Shown here piece by piece: positions 41,769-50,351 of a stretch of 64,000 nucleotides of DNA. Origin of the DNA: Paraburkholderia sp. SOS3 (GTDB taxonomy: Bacteria > Pseudomonadota > Gammaproteobacteria > Burkholderiales > Burkholderiaceae); contig NZ_CP018811.1 in assembly GCF_001922345.1 (NCBI RefSeq), positions 1,364,001 through 1,428,000 on the forward strand. Direction: 5' to 3'. Position 1 is the stretch's first letter. Each line of letters begins with the position of its first letter. The position numbers were made by a program, and so were the translations under genes. The notes beneath the pieces were generated by a model. That model did no database searches. It worked only from the letters and a program-made list of their open reading frames with translations, and was not told where the DNA came from.

Positions 41769-42170
41769 TCAATACCGCCACCATCCCGGTCCCCATGGGC
41801 CCCAATCCCACGCGGCCTGTTCGTTCATCTGCGCGGTCATCTGCTGCTCGCGCGCGAGGTTGGCCTCGAACTGCTGTTTGCGATACGTATTCCATGCGGT
41901 CTGGTCGCCGATATAAAGGCATCCGCACGCATACGGGTCCGCATAAAGGAACACGACCTTATCGCTCTGGATTTTCTGTACGACCTTATTGGGCGGCAAG
42001 GACTGCAATTCCTGCCGGCGTTCAGGCGTGTTGGCCGGAAGTATCGTGAAGCCCGCGGCCGCGAGCATGTCGTCCTTTGCGCTCGCGCGTTCCTGCGGCG
42101 ACGCACACGCGGCAAGCAGCACGCCGCAACCTAGCACTGCAATGGTCGTTCTGATCGAATCCAGCCGCAT
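41769..42170 (-). CDS. Small putative lipoprotein
   Basis: 133-residue protein with signal and lipobox LAAC (Cys22). The mature part contains DDMLAAAGFTILPANTPERR, FLYADPYACGCLYIGDQTAW and a Trp/Gly-rich end (WDWGPWGPGWWRY), features seen in a conserved group of small Burkholderia lipoproteins of unknown role. A GGAGAG site precedes the ATG. Confidence 0.75.
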   Translation of the reverse strand: MRLDSIRTTIAVLGCGVLLAACASPQERASAKDDMLAAAGFTILPANTPERRQELQSLPPNKVVQKIQSDKVVFLYADPYACGCLYIGDQTAWNTYRKQQFEANLAREQQMTAQMNEQAAWDWGPWGPGWWRY

Positions 42171-42202
42171 GATGCTCTCCTTGCCGACGTGTTGAAACCT
42201 CG

Positions 42203-42352
42203 TTATTGGATGCTCAAGCGCAACGACACGCGCTCGTCCCGATTACCGGACGCATTGACATCGACGACCCGCTGCTTCTCCTGGGCCTCGCAGCGCTCGT
42301 AGACGTTATACCTTCCCGCGGGCGGTTTCACCAGCCTGTACGGCCCGCGCAT
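42203..42352 (-). CDS. Possible small ORF or gene fragment (49 residues)
   Basis: A 49-codon frame beginning MRGPYRLVKPPAGRYNVYER and ending SLRLSIQ, with a composition like normal protein. It is on the same strand and 32 bases upstream of the lipoprotein gene. There is no good ribosome site, and a TGA closes the frame 24 bases before the ATG, so it may be the end of a lost gene. Confidence 0.3.
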   Translation of the reverse strand: MRGPYRLVKPPAGRYNVYERCEAQEKQRVVDVNASGNRDERVSLRLSIQ

Positions 42353-42533
42353 ATCGCCGAAGAGCGACTCGTTTCATATCCGCGCCAATGCCGGTCAGGC
42401 GTTCGCCGGCGTAGAGGCGGCGATCTTGCCGCTGACATAGAATCAAACACCGCGAGATTACCTCTTGAACCTGCTTGCACCGTTTTCCAGAGCGTACGGT
42501 GCGCAAACGAGCCATGAATCAGGGAGTCTGACG

Positions 42534-43151
42534 ATGAACACCGCTGCTGAGCACGAACAGGAGTCGGGCGGTCGCCGCGAAATCTGGCTGATCCGTCACG
42601 GCGAAACGGAGTGGAGCCGCAACGGCAATCACACCGGGCGCACCGATATTCCGCTGACCGAACACGGGCGCGACCAGGCGCGCGCGCTCGCGCCGCTGCT
42701 TCTCGACATGCATTTCGATTCGGTGTGGTCGAGCCCGCGCGCACGCGCGCTTGACACCTGTCATCTCGCGGGGCTCGGCGAGCGCGTCCAGGTGGAACCG
42801 GACCTGCGCGAGTGGGACTACGGCATCTACGAAGGACGCACGACCAAAGAGATTCGCGAAAGCGTGCCCGACTGGACCGTCTGGCATTCGCCGATTCCGC
42901 AAGGCGAGAGCGCCGAACAGGTGCAGGCGCGCGCAAACGCGCTGATCGAACGCCTGCTGGCGATGCCGGGACGCACTGCGCTTTTTTCGCATTCGCATTT
43001 TCTGCGCTCGCTGGCTGGGTGCTGGGTGGCGAATTCAATCCGGTTCGGCGCGCATCTGTATCTGGACACGGCGTCGGTCAGCATTCTCGGTTTCGAGCGC
43101 GATATTCGCGCAATACGGCAGTGGAATCGGCTGCCGTCGTCGGTCGGCTGA
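42534..43151 (+). CDS. Histidine phosphatase family protein
   Basis: 205-residue enzyme of the phosphoglycerate-mutase-like superfamily. The phosphate-accepting motif is LIRHGETEWS with Arg21, His22 and Glu24. Further active-site parts are SSPRARALDTCHLA, REWDYGIYEG (acid) and FSHSHFLRSL (second His). It is smaller than glycolytic GpmA and closer to broad-specificity phosphatases (GpmB/CobC/SixA-like). The ATG at 42534 follows GGGAG. Substrate not predictable. Confidence 0.87.
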   Translation: MNTAAEHEQESGGRREIWLIRHGETEWSRNGNHTGRTDIPLTEHGRDQARALAPLLLDMHFDSVWSSPRARALDTCHLAGLGERVQVEPDLREWDYGIYEGRTTKEIRESVPDWTVWHSPIPQGESAEQVQARANALIERLLAMPGRTALFSHSHFLRSLAGCWVANSIRFGAHLYLDTASVSILGFERDIRAIRQWNRLPSSVG

Positions 43152-43521
43152 CACGGACCGACGTCTTTCTCTTTTCTTCCGCCTTTCGACCGCTCCGCAC
43201 TTCCGGTACTTCCCGCGCCTCGATGCGATTACCGAGCCCATACCGCTGCCGCGGTCGCATAGATCGCGACGACGGCGCGGGCGGTCGCCGCCTGCCGGAA
43301 AACTTATGTCGCCGTATGTCATAGCGGCGACGCCCTATCCGCGAGAACGCCCCGGCGCTTGAGCGCCCGGAGTCATGACACACCTCGACATAGTTTGTCG
43401 ATGGTTTTTAACCGCCTCGCTTTCTAAAGTGCCTGCGTGGGACGCGACGGTGCGCACGCAACGATTGAGCCAGCCGACGCGATTTTTCCCGGCCCTGAAA
43501 CTGTTCGCTCTCTCTACGATC
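43152..43521. other. Gap before the sterol-desaturase-like gene
   Basis: About 370 bases. An open frame joins the desaturase frame from an ATG at 43375, but it shows no family similarity. A small dyad TCGACA-N5-TGTCGA lies at 43385-43401. Probably promoter and 5' leader. Confidence 0.4.
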
Positions 43522-44739
43522 ATGGCACCTACTCTCAAGCTCACCTATATCGTCCCGATGATCTTCGTCGGCATTTCGCTCGTCGAAGCGTTCGTGCTGA
43601 AATGGCGGCACCAACACCGCGGCGGCGAGCGGTTCGACTGGAACGAAATGCGACTGTCGCTGCTCGATATGGTCGGCCGAAAACTGATCGACCTTGTGCC
43701 GCTCTCGCTCGCGGCGCCGATGCTCGCATTCGCATGGCGTCACCGCGTCCATACGGTGGCGATGCATTCGGTACCGACGCTGCTGCTCGTATTTCTCGCG
43801 CAGGAATTCTGCTACTACTGGTACCACCGCACGGCGCACCGTGTACGTCTGATGTGGGCGACGCATGCGGTTCACCATTCGCCGAACCAGCTGACGCTCG
43901 CCACCGCCTATCGGCTTGGCTGGACGACGAATTTCTCCGGCATGGGCCTCTTCTTCATGCCGCTCGTCTGGCTCGGCGTCCAGCCGCATATCGCGATGTT
44001 CGTGCTGTCGATCAACCTCTGGTACCAGTTCTGGATTCACAATACGTGGACGCCGAAGCTCGGCTTGCTCGAATACGTGTTCAACACGCCGTCCGCGCAC
44101 CGCGTGCATCATGCGTCGAATCTCGAGTATCTCGATGCGAACTACGGCGGTGTACTGATCATTTTCGACCGGCTGTTCGGCACATACGTGGCCGAGCGAA
44201 AAGACCTGCCGTGCCGCTATGGGCTCGTCACGCCGACCCGCACGAGCAACCCGCTCGTCGTCGAATTCGAACACTGGGCGACGCTCGCGCGCGACGTCGT
44301 ATCGGCGAGAAATTCCGGCATTGCGCTGAACCATATCTTCCGGCCGCCGGGCTGGCTGCCCGACGGCAATGGCGAAACCACCGAAGATATGCGCCGCAGG
44401 GCAGCGGAGCAGGCGAAAAGCGAGGCGCGCGCACGAGCCGTCAGGCGCGGTACGGAGATCCTACGAATCGCCGCCGCCGGCCATGCTCTCGAACACGCCG
44501 TCGCGGCGAACCCACGCATGCATCAGCGCGGCGGCCATATGCCCCAGTATCAGCAGAAAGAACGCATAGCCAAGCAATCCGTGCGCACGACGCAGCTGAC
44601 CGTAGACGACGATATCGTGCGGCAGGATCGGCGGCAGCTCGAAACCCTTCCACATGATGACCGGGTAACCGCCCGCGGACTGCATCGCCCAGCCGATCAG
44701 CGGCATCGCGATCATCAATGCATAGAGCACGTAGTGTGA
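43522..44739 (+). CDS. Sterol-desaturase/fatty-acid hydroxylase-family membrane protein with run-on C-terminus
   Basis: Membrane di-iron oxygenase family. The histidine boxes are YHRTAH (HxxxH), THAVHH (HxxHH) and AHRVHH (HxxHH), set among hydrophobic helices. The ATG at 43522 (MAPTLKLTYIVPMIFVGISL) starts the family domain. The family-like region ends near residue 300 (FRPPGWLPDGNGETTEDMRR). The frame then continues about 90 more residues, opposite the end of the cytochrome b561 gene, to a stop at 44739. This tail is His/Arg/Gln-rich and looks like antisense translation, so the original stop may be lost or a frameshift may lie near 44450. Confidence 0.82.
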   Translation: MAPTLKLTYIVPMIFVGISLVEAFVLKWRHQHRGGERFDWNEMRLSLLDMVGRKLIDLVPLSLAAPMLAFAWRHRVHTVAMHSVPTLLLVFLAQEFCYYWYHRTAHRVRLMWATHAVHHSPNQLTLATAYRLGWTTNFSGMGLFFMPLVWLGVQPHIAMFVLSINLWYQFWIHNTWTPKLGLLEYVFNTPSAHRVHHASNLEYLDANYGGVLIIFDRLFGTYVAERKDLPCRYGLVTPTRTSNPLVVEFEHWATLARDVVSARNSGIALNHIFRPPGWLPDGNGETTEDMRRRAAEQAKSEARARAVRRGTEILRIAAAGHALEHAVAANPRMHQRGGHMPQYQQKERIAKQSVRTTQLTVDDDIVRQDRRQLETLPHDDRVTARGLHRPADQRHRDHQCIEHVV

Positions 44740-45066
44740 GGCCTTTGCCACGACTGCCTGCAGCACCGGCAAATCGGCGGGCAGCGGCGGCGGCCGGTGC
44801 GTGAGCCGCACGCCAAGCCGGATCAGCGCGAGAATCAGAATCGCGATGCCGAGCGGCCGGTGCCATGCGAGCAATTGCGGGTAGCGCTCGCTGACGGTCG
44901 ACACCATTCCGGCGCCGACATAGAGCATCGCCAGAATCAGGATCGCCATCAGCCAGTGCAGGATGCGCGCGGGCAGCACGAAGCGCTCGCCTTCGAAGCG
45001 GCGCACGGGAGCAGGCCTGGTGACAGGCGTCGAAGCCTGCTGCGAGACGTTGTTCGGCGAGTTCAT
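44461..45066 (-). CDS. Cytochrome b561-family membrane protein
   Basis: 201-residue diheme b-type cytochrome with four helices. Heme-ligand histidines are seen in RILHWLMAILILAMLY (helix 1), LAWHRPLGIAILILALIRLG (helix 2), SHYVLYALMIAMPLIGW (helix 3) and RRAHGLLGYAFFLLILGHMA (helix 4). Its ATG overlaps the stop of the catalase-family gene (ATGA at 45063-45066), so both are made together. It probably feeds electrons from quinol to, or takes them from, the catalase-like partner. Confidence 0.9.
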   Translation of the reverse strand: MNSPNNVSQQASTPVTRPAPVRRFEGERFVLPARILHWLMAILILAMLYVGAGMVSTVSERYPQLLAWHRPLGIAILILALIRLGVRLTHRPPPLPADLPVLQAVVAKASHYVLYALMIAMPLIGWAMQSAGGYPVIMWKGFELPPILPHDIVVYGQLRRAHGLLGYAFFLLILGHMAAALMHAWVRRDGVFESMAGGGDS

Positions 45067-46166
45067 TGTGCGGCCCCTCCGTTTTGCTGCAGTTCGAGCG
45101 TGATGGCATCGGGACGCGGACCTTCGGCCGCGCGCCGCCTGAACGAGGCCGAGTAGGCGGCCGAGCGCGCGGGCAGCAACGGATCTTCGGAACCGGCGAC
45201 GCCCTTTGGCAGAATCAGCGGATCGTAGTTGTAGTCGCGGCAGTGGCCTTCTTCTTCCGTTGCGATCTGATCGAATACGAGGGTGCCCGCATCGATGCGC
45301 TGATGGTCCGGACTCCATTCGATCGTTGCGTTGTCGGTCTGGTCGCCGGGATTGGCCGGGATCAGGATCATGTGCCACTTCACCGGACCGTTGTGAACAC
45401 GCTGCAGCAGATCGTTGAACAGGAAGTTCGGCCCGAGCGCGCCGGCCTTGCTCTTGTCGAGCGCCATGAACGGCTGCTCGGGTTCGAACTGCCAGCGCAC
45501 ATAGCGGATCGTTCCCGTGCCGGTCTTGAAGCGAAACGCATTGATGCTGTGATACGTGCCGTTCGCGAAGCTCGACGGCATCGGCGTCTTGCCCATGTAG
45601 TCGAGGAATCGCCGCGTTTCCGGATGCGTCGACAAAAACGCCTTCATCTTCTCCGGGTCGGGCTGATGCGTTTGCGGATCGGGCTTCGACGCAACCTGCA
45701 GCGCAATGAAGTCGGCCGGGTTCGATACGACGAAAATCGGCGTCTGGTCGAGCGCCATGCGCCATTCTTCGCCGTCGGGCAACTGGAAGCGCAAGCCGAG
45801 CCCGTGAAAGATCTGATCGGCGTCGTTGCTGGTCGGCACCGCGCTGCTGGTGTTGAAGCGGCCGATTACGGGCACCGAGCCCTGCGCGAACAGCGCGGCA
45901 CTCGACAGCACCGTGCCCGCGCCGTTCGAGTCGAAGTGGCCGCTTACGCAGATGCCTTTCGCGTGTGCGCGTCTAAAGCCTGGGTAGATCCTGCCCGTGT
46001 TGAATTGAAGGATGTTGACGAGTGTTGCGCCGCTCGTGCGGTTTGGCGTGAGCCACCCGCCCGTCCATGCGAACAGCAGCAGCAGGACGACGACGATCAG
46101 CGCAATGGCGGCTAAAGCCGGTAGAGGATGAGGGTTAGGCTTGCGCGACGGACCTGGAGACGACAT
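45063..46166 (-). CDS. Catalase-family peroxidase (SrpA-like), membrane-anchored
   Basis: 367-residue heme protein of the small catalase-related peroxidase group. One N-terminal hydrophobic helix (LPALAAIALIVVVLLLLFAW) should anchor or export it to the periplasm. The catalase-like core includes GICVSGHFDSNGAG (distal His), IGRFNTSSAVPTSNDADQIF, GLGLRFQLPDGEEWRMA and the proximal heme region RDYNYDPLILPKGV. The ATG at 46166 follows GGAGG. It is coupled by an ATGA overlap to cytochrome b561, a pairing known for this group. Confidence 0.88.
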   Translation of the reverse strand: MSSPGPSRKPNPHPLPALAAIALIVVVLLLLFAWTGGWLTPNRTSGATLVNILQFNTGRIYPGFRRAHAKGICVSGHFDSNGAGTVLSSAALFAQGSVPVIGRFNTSSAVPTSNDADQIFHGLGLRFQLPDGEEWRMALDQTPIFVVSNPADFIALQVASKPDPQTHQPDPEKMKAFLSTHPETRRFLDYMGKTPMPSSFANGTYHSINAFRFKTGTGTIRYVRWQFEPEQPFMALDKSKAGALGPNFLFNDLLQRVHNGPVKWHMILIPANPGDQTDNATIEWSPDHQRIDAGTLVFDQIATEEEGHCRDYNYDPLILPKGVAGSEDPLLPARSAAYSASFRRRAAEGPRPDAITLELQQNGGAAQ

Positions 46167-46395
46167 TGAGCGACCTCCGTGAGAGCGTATTGGGGGAAGG
46201 CAATCCGCCGGCGCAAGCGTGCACCAAACAGGCATCAGCAGGCACAAGCAGGGCAAGCAGCACCGGACTACTGGCCGTCGGACCTTCGGGCCGCCGGATG
46301 GAGCGCCAGTATGCTGCTTTCACATTTCTAGCATGTTCCGATAGCACGGCCAATTTTCTGTTTGTGCGGCAACGTGCGATTCTGGTCTGCCGCGT

Positions 46396-46614
46396 CTACT
46401 CCTTTCTCGCCGGCTTGCCCATTTTTGCGAGCGTCAGCGTTTGGTCGGCGCGGCCCCAGCCGCCATCGGCGACTTCCTCGACGAGCACCATCGAGTAAGG
46501 GCGGACCTGTTCGCCGAAGTATTCGACGAACATCGCGGTCGTGCGATGGATGATTTCTTCCTTGCGGGCGGCGTCGACAATACCTTCCGGGAATTTGAAA
46601 TTGGCAAACGGCAT
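46396..46614 (-). CDS. Small tautomerase-family protein
   Basis: 72-residue protein of the 4-oxalocrotonate tautomerase size class. Pro2 (MPFANFKFPEGIVD) would become the catalytic N-terminal proline. KEEIIHRTTAMFVEYFGEQ and SMVLVEEVADGGWGRADQTL complete the fold. An AAGGAG site precedes the ATG. The SDR gene lies 71 bases upstream on the same strand, so the two may be co-transcribed under the divergent LysR. Confidence 0.85.
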   Translation of the reverse strand: MPFANFKFPEGIVDAARKEEIIHRTTAMFVEYFGEQVRPYSMVLVEEVADGGWGRADQTLTLAKMGKPARKE

Positions 46615-46685
46615 GATGCTCTCCTTGGGTGGTGGTGCTGATGGAATAAGTACGACGCGTGAATAGGGCTACGGCGTGACCGTGC

Positions 46686-47426
46686 TCATGCGTAGCCGCC
46701 GTTCACGCGCACGACCTGCGCGTTGACCCAGGCGCCGTCGGGGCCTGCGAGAAACGATACGGCCGATGCGATCTCGTCGGGCTTGCCGATCCGTTCGAGC
46801 GGCGCGAGTTTCGCGAGGTGGTCGATCAGTTCCTTTGACTTGCCTTCGAGAAACAGGTCGGTGCCGACGGGGCCGGGTGCGATCGCATTGACGGTGATTG
46901 CGCGTCCGCGCAATTCGTTCGCAAGCACCGGCACCAGCGATTCGACGGCGGCCTTGCTCGCGATATAGGGCCCATAGCCGGGAAACGACTTCGCGATCAC
47001 GCTCGAGGACAGCACGATGATCCGGCCGCCGTCGCCGAGCTGAGCGGCCGCCTGCGCCATTACGTTGAATGCGCCGCGCAGATTCGTCGCGATCGTCTTG
47101 TCCAGCATGTCGAGGTTATCGACCTCGATTCTCGCCATCGGCATGATGCCGGCGCTATTGACCACGACGTCGATGCGCCCGAACTCGTGCGTCGTCTGCC
47201 TGAAGAGGCGCGCGACGTCATGCGGATCGCCGACGTCGCCTTGTATGGCGATTGCCGTGCCGCCGACCGTCCGGATCGCGTGGACCGATTCTTCCGCCTT
47301 GTCGTGGTTGCTTGCGTAGTGGATTGCGATGATGAAGCCGTCCGCGGCGAGGCGCATTGCGATTGCCTGACCGATGCCACGTGAGCCGCCCGTGACGATC
47401 GCTACTTTTTGGTTGCCGTTGTCCAT
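46686..47426 (-). CDS. Short-chain dehydrogenase/reductase
   Basis: 246-residue classical SDR with cofactor motif VAIVTGGSRGIGQAIAMRLA (about residues 8-27), VVNSAGIMP, catalytic Ser in IIVLSSSVIA and the pair Tyr-x-x-x-Lys in YGPYIASKAAVESLV. The end VVRVNGGYA replaces the usual DGG with NGG. A divergent LysR gene starts 206 bases away, with a perfect 12-bp palindrome between them, so SDR and tautomerase are probable targets. Confidence 0.9.
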   Translation of the reverse strand: MDNGNQKVAIVTGGSRGIGQAIAMRLAADGFIIAIHYASNHDKAEESVHAIRTVGGTAIAIQGDVGDPHDVARLFRQTTHEFGRIDVVVNSAGIMPMARIEVDNLDMLDKTIATNLRGAFNVMAQAAAQLGDGGRIIVLSSSVIAKSFPGYGPYIASKAAVESLVPVLANELRGRAITVNAIAPGPVGTDLFLEGKSKELIDHLAKLAPLERIGKPDEIASAVSFLAGPDGAWVNAQVVRVNGGYA

Positions 47427-47515
47427 GCGTGTGCTCCTCGAATGATTGAGATGGCGTCTTGTCGAAGGGCATTGTTGTCATTTAACCAGTCGAGATAAAT
47501 GGCTGACGATTGGCA

Positions 47516-47527
47516 ATTGAATTCAAT
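47516..47527. promoter_or_regulatory. Palindrome ATTGAATTCAAT between SDR and LysR genes
   Basis: Perfect 12-bp dyad in AT-rich DNA, 89 bases from the SDR start and 105 bases from the LysR start. It fits a LysR recognition box. Confidence 0.45.
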
Positions 47528-47632
47528 AAGACTCAATAAACTTGCCGGAAAGAACCGGATAAAATTCCATGAATGTGATAAATAGGCGTCTAACGAGCGC
47601 TTTCATTCCAAAGGACTGAATAAACACCGCCC

Positions 47633-48538
47633 ATGGACCGACTCGACGCACTGCAGCTCTTTACCCGGATCGTCGAAGTGCAAAGCTTCAGCCGCGCCGC
47701 GGATATGCTCGACATTCCGCGCGCAACCGCCACCTATGCGATCAAGGAACTCGAGTCGCGGCTCGGCACGCGGCTGCTCGAGCGGACCACGCGGCAGGTG
47801 CGGCCGACGCTCGACGGCCAGGCGTTCTACGAGCGCTGCGTTCAGGTGCTCAGCGAACTCGACGACGCGGAAGCGTCGTTGCGCCATGTCGCATCGAACC
47901 CGCGCGGCGTATTGCGCGTCGATATGCATGGCACGCATGCGACGCGCATCGTGCTTGCGCGCATCGATGAATTCCGCAGCCGCTATCCGAATGTCGAACT
48001 TGTCGTCAGTAGCGGCGACCGCCTCGTCGATCTCGTGCGCGAGGGCGTCGACTGCGTGATCCGAGCGGGCAATCCGCGCGACTCGAGCCTCGTTGCACGG
48101 CGCCTCGCATCGATGCCGCAGCTCATCTGCGCGAGTCCCGACTATCTGGCCCGGCACGGTACGCCTGAGCATCCCGAAGAGCTTGCCGGGCACCAGGCGG
48201 TGCGCTTCTTTGCGAGTGGCGGCGGGTCCGACTATCCGCTCGAGCTGACCGTCGACGGCGCGCTTCGCGCGTATGCGATCGGCGGCTGGATGTCCGTCAA
48301 CGACGCCGAGAACTATGTGGTCTGTGCGGTGCGCGGCTGCGGGCTGATTCAGGTGCCGCGTTTTCATGTCGAGGACGAACTGCGCGACGGACGTCTCGTC
48401 GAAGTGCTGGCGCGATGGACGAGCCGCGAAATGGTCGTGTCCGCGATGTATCCGTACCGGCGGCAACTGTCGCCGCGCGTGCGCGTGTTTGTCGACTGGC
48501 TTTGCGAACTGTACGCGCAGAAGTTCGGTTCGGTCTGA
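47633..48538 (+). CDS. LysR-family transcriptional regulator
   Basis: 301-residue regulator of the CrgA-like LysR type: MDRLDALQLFTRIVEVQSFS, the helix-turn-helix around RAADMLDIPRATATYAIKEL, and the effector domain with DMHGTHATRIVLARIDEF. It is divergent from the SDR/tautomerase operon and its likely regulator, possibly through the palindrome at 47516-47527. Confidence 0.92.
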   Translation: MDRLDALQLFTRIVEVQSFSRAADMLDIPRATATYAIKELESRLGTRLLERTTRQVRPTLDGQAFYERCVQVLSELDDAEASLRHVASNPRGVLRVDMHGTHATRIVLARIDEFRSRYPNVELVVSSGDRLVDLVREGVDCVIRAGNPRDSSLVARRLASMPQLICASPDYLARHGTPEHPEELAGHQAVRFFASGGGSDYPLELTVDGALRAYAIGGWMSVNDAENYVVCAVRGCGLIQVPRFHVEDELRDGRLVEVLARWTSREMVVSAMYPYRRQLSPRVRVFVDWLCELYAQKFGSV

Positions 48539-48664
48539 ACGCTTGAGCTCGCTGCGCCGCATATCGCGTTACTTGTGCAGAAGCTTTATGCTTCGAGTCT
48601 GCTTGATAAGACAGCAGCGGACACAACAGACCCGGCGCAAACCGGCATACAGGCACCTGCAAGT

Positions 48665-49618
48665 ATGAGAAAACCGATCGACGGATTCGCCGCAACAGTG
48701 ATGGTCGTGCTGTGCCTCGCGTGGGGCCTGCAACAGGTCGCGATCAAGGCGGTCATTGCGGACGTTTCGCCGATGCTGCAGGTTGCGGTGCGTTGCGGCA
48801 TCGCAGCGCTGCTCGTCTGGGTGTTCAGTCGCCTCGTTGCGCGCGAACGCTGGCTGCCTGGCATTGCGTTGCGCTCGGGCCTCGTGGCAGGCATCCTCTT
48901 TGCGCTCGAATTCCTGTTTATCGCCGAAGGACTGCGCCGCACGAATGCATCGCATATGGCGGTGCTGATCTATACCGCGCCGATGTTCGCGGCCGTCGGC
49001 CTGCATTTGCGGATTCCCGACGAACGCTTGACGTTGCTGCAATGGATTGGCATCGCGCTCGCATTCGCAGGCCTTGCGATCGCGTTTCTTGCGCCGGCGC
49101 TTGTCGCGTCGGTATTCGGCGGCGGCGACGCGAGTCCCGTAGCGCACGACTGGCTGCTCGGCGACTTCATCGGTCTATGCGCGGGTGCATCGTGGGGACT
49201 CACGACCGTGGTGATTCGAACCACCCGTTTGAGCGAGGCGCCGGCTGCGCAGACGCTGTTCTGGCAGCTCGCAGTCGCGTTCGTCCTGTTGCTGCCGTTC
49301 GCGTTCGCGACAGGCGATACGCACTTCCGCAGCACCGCCCTCGTATGGGGAAGCCTTGCATTCCAGTCCGTCGTCATCTCGTTCCTGAGCTACCTCACGT
49401 GGTTCTGGCTGTTGCGCAAGTACTTCGCCGCGAAGCTTGGCGTGCTGTCGTTCCTGACGCCGATCTTCGGCGTCGCGCTCGGCATCCTGCTGCTGCATGA
49501 GCACGTGTCGATCGCCTTCATGATCGGCTCGGTGTTCGTGCTGCTCGGACTGATCGTGGTGAACGGGCAAGCGTGGCTGCGCCAGGTGTTCATGCGCGAT
49601 GCGCGTCGCGTAACTTGA
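48665..49618 (+). CDS. EamA-family drug/metabolite transporter
   Basis: 317-residue inner-membrane transporter with two EamA repeats and about ten helices. Typical blocks are VLCLAWGLQQVAIKAV at the start, GLRRTNASHMAVLIYTAPMF at the end of repeat one, and LGVLSFLTPIFGVALGILLL in repeat two. The ATG at 48665 begins the domain; earlier in-frame codons lack similarity. It follows the LysR gene on the same strand after 126 bases and may or may not be controlled by it. Confidence 0.85.
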   Translation: MRKPIDGFAATVMVVLCLAWGLQQVAIKAVIADVSPMLQVAVRCGIAALLVWVFSRLVARERWLPGIALRSGLVAGILFALEFLFIAEGLRRTNASHMAVLIYTAPMFAAVGLHLRIPDERLTLLQWIGIALAFAGLAIAFLAPALVASVFGGGDASPVAHDWLLGDFIGLCAGASWGLTTVVIRTTRLSEAPAAQTLFWQLAVAFVLLLPFAFATGDTHFRSTALVWGSLAFQSVVISFLSYLTWFWLLRKYFAAKLGVLSFLTPIFGVALGILLLHEHVSIAFMIGSVFVLLGLIVVNGQAWLRQVFMRDARRVT

Positions 49619-49728
49619 CACAGCGCGCGAACGGGTCAACCATCCATTCATAAGAAAGATAAAGGACACACCGCTCACAATCTGGACACCGCTGCGCAAC
49701 ATGTGCAGCGAACGATCAAGGAGACGCG

Positions 49729-50256
49729 ATGCCGGCCCCCGCCAAAGACGCAGCCGCAATGACGCCTTATCAGCTTCCGAATCCGCGCGAAGCGTTGCGC
49801 GAAATCGTCGTCGATTCCGCTATTCCTCAGGATGAGCGTCTGTGGGTGCCGCAGGCCGAAAATGTCTGGTTCCGTCCACTGTGCCTCAATGTCTCGTCGG
49901 GCTACTGGATGAACCTGCTGCGCGTGCGCAAATCCGGCGTGCTGAGCCGCCATCGTCATCCGCAGGCGGTGCACGGTTTCGTGCTCAAAGGCCGCTGGCT
50001 TTATCTCGAACACGACTGGGTTGCCAACGAAGGCAGCTACGTATTCGAGCCGCCCGGCGAAACGCATACGCTTTATGTGCCTGAAGACGTCGAGGAGATG
50101 ATCACGTATTTTCAGGTGAACGGCGTCATGTACTACTGCGATCCGCACGGCCATTACACGGGCTACGAGGACGTGTTCACGAAGCTCGACATGTGCCGTG
50201 CGCATTATCAGAAGGTCGGCCTCGGCGCGGATTATGTCGACCAGTTCATCCGCTGA
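49729..50256 (+). CDS. 2,4'-dihydroxyacetophenone dioxygenase-family cupin protein
   Basis: 175-residue cupin of the 2,4'-dihydroxyacetophenone dioxygenase family, non-heme iron enzymes that cut carbon-carbon bonds next to carbonyl groups. The metal site is visible as His75 and His77 in SRHRHPQAVHGF and His113 in PPGETHTLYVPED. The end HYTGYEDVFTKLDMCRAHYQ is family-typical. AAGGAGA lies before the ATG. It is the first gene of an operon with an MFS carrier and an SDR, so it likely belongs to breakdown of an imported compound. Confidence 0.82.
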   Translation: MPAPAKDAAAMTPYQLPNPREALREIVVDSAIPQDERLWVPQAENVWFRPLCLNVSSGYWMNLLRVRKSGVLSRHRHPQAVHGFVLKGRWLYLEHDWVANEGSYVFEPPGETHTLYVPEDVEEMITYFQVNGVMYYCDPHGHYTGYEDVFTKLDMCRAHYQKVGLGADYVDQFIR

Positions 50257-50351
50257 CCGCATGGCCCGCGACGCAAAGCCCGCGACGTGAGCTCCGACAT
50301 GAGCGCATTACCCGCACAGACTCGCAAGAGCAATCAGGGGGAGACAAAGCA

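Noticed and set aside
42534..43151. Glycolytic phosphoglycerate mutase GpmA
   Set aside because: The protein is shorter than GpmA and lacks its long insert; only the general histidine-phosphatase motifs are supported.
43375..43521. Upstream extension of the desaturase-like protein from the ATG at 43375
   Set aside because: The extra 49 residues show no membrane or family pattern, while the ATG at 43522 starts the first helix.
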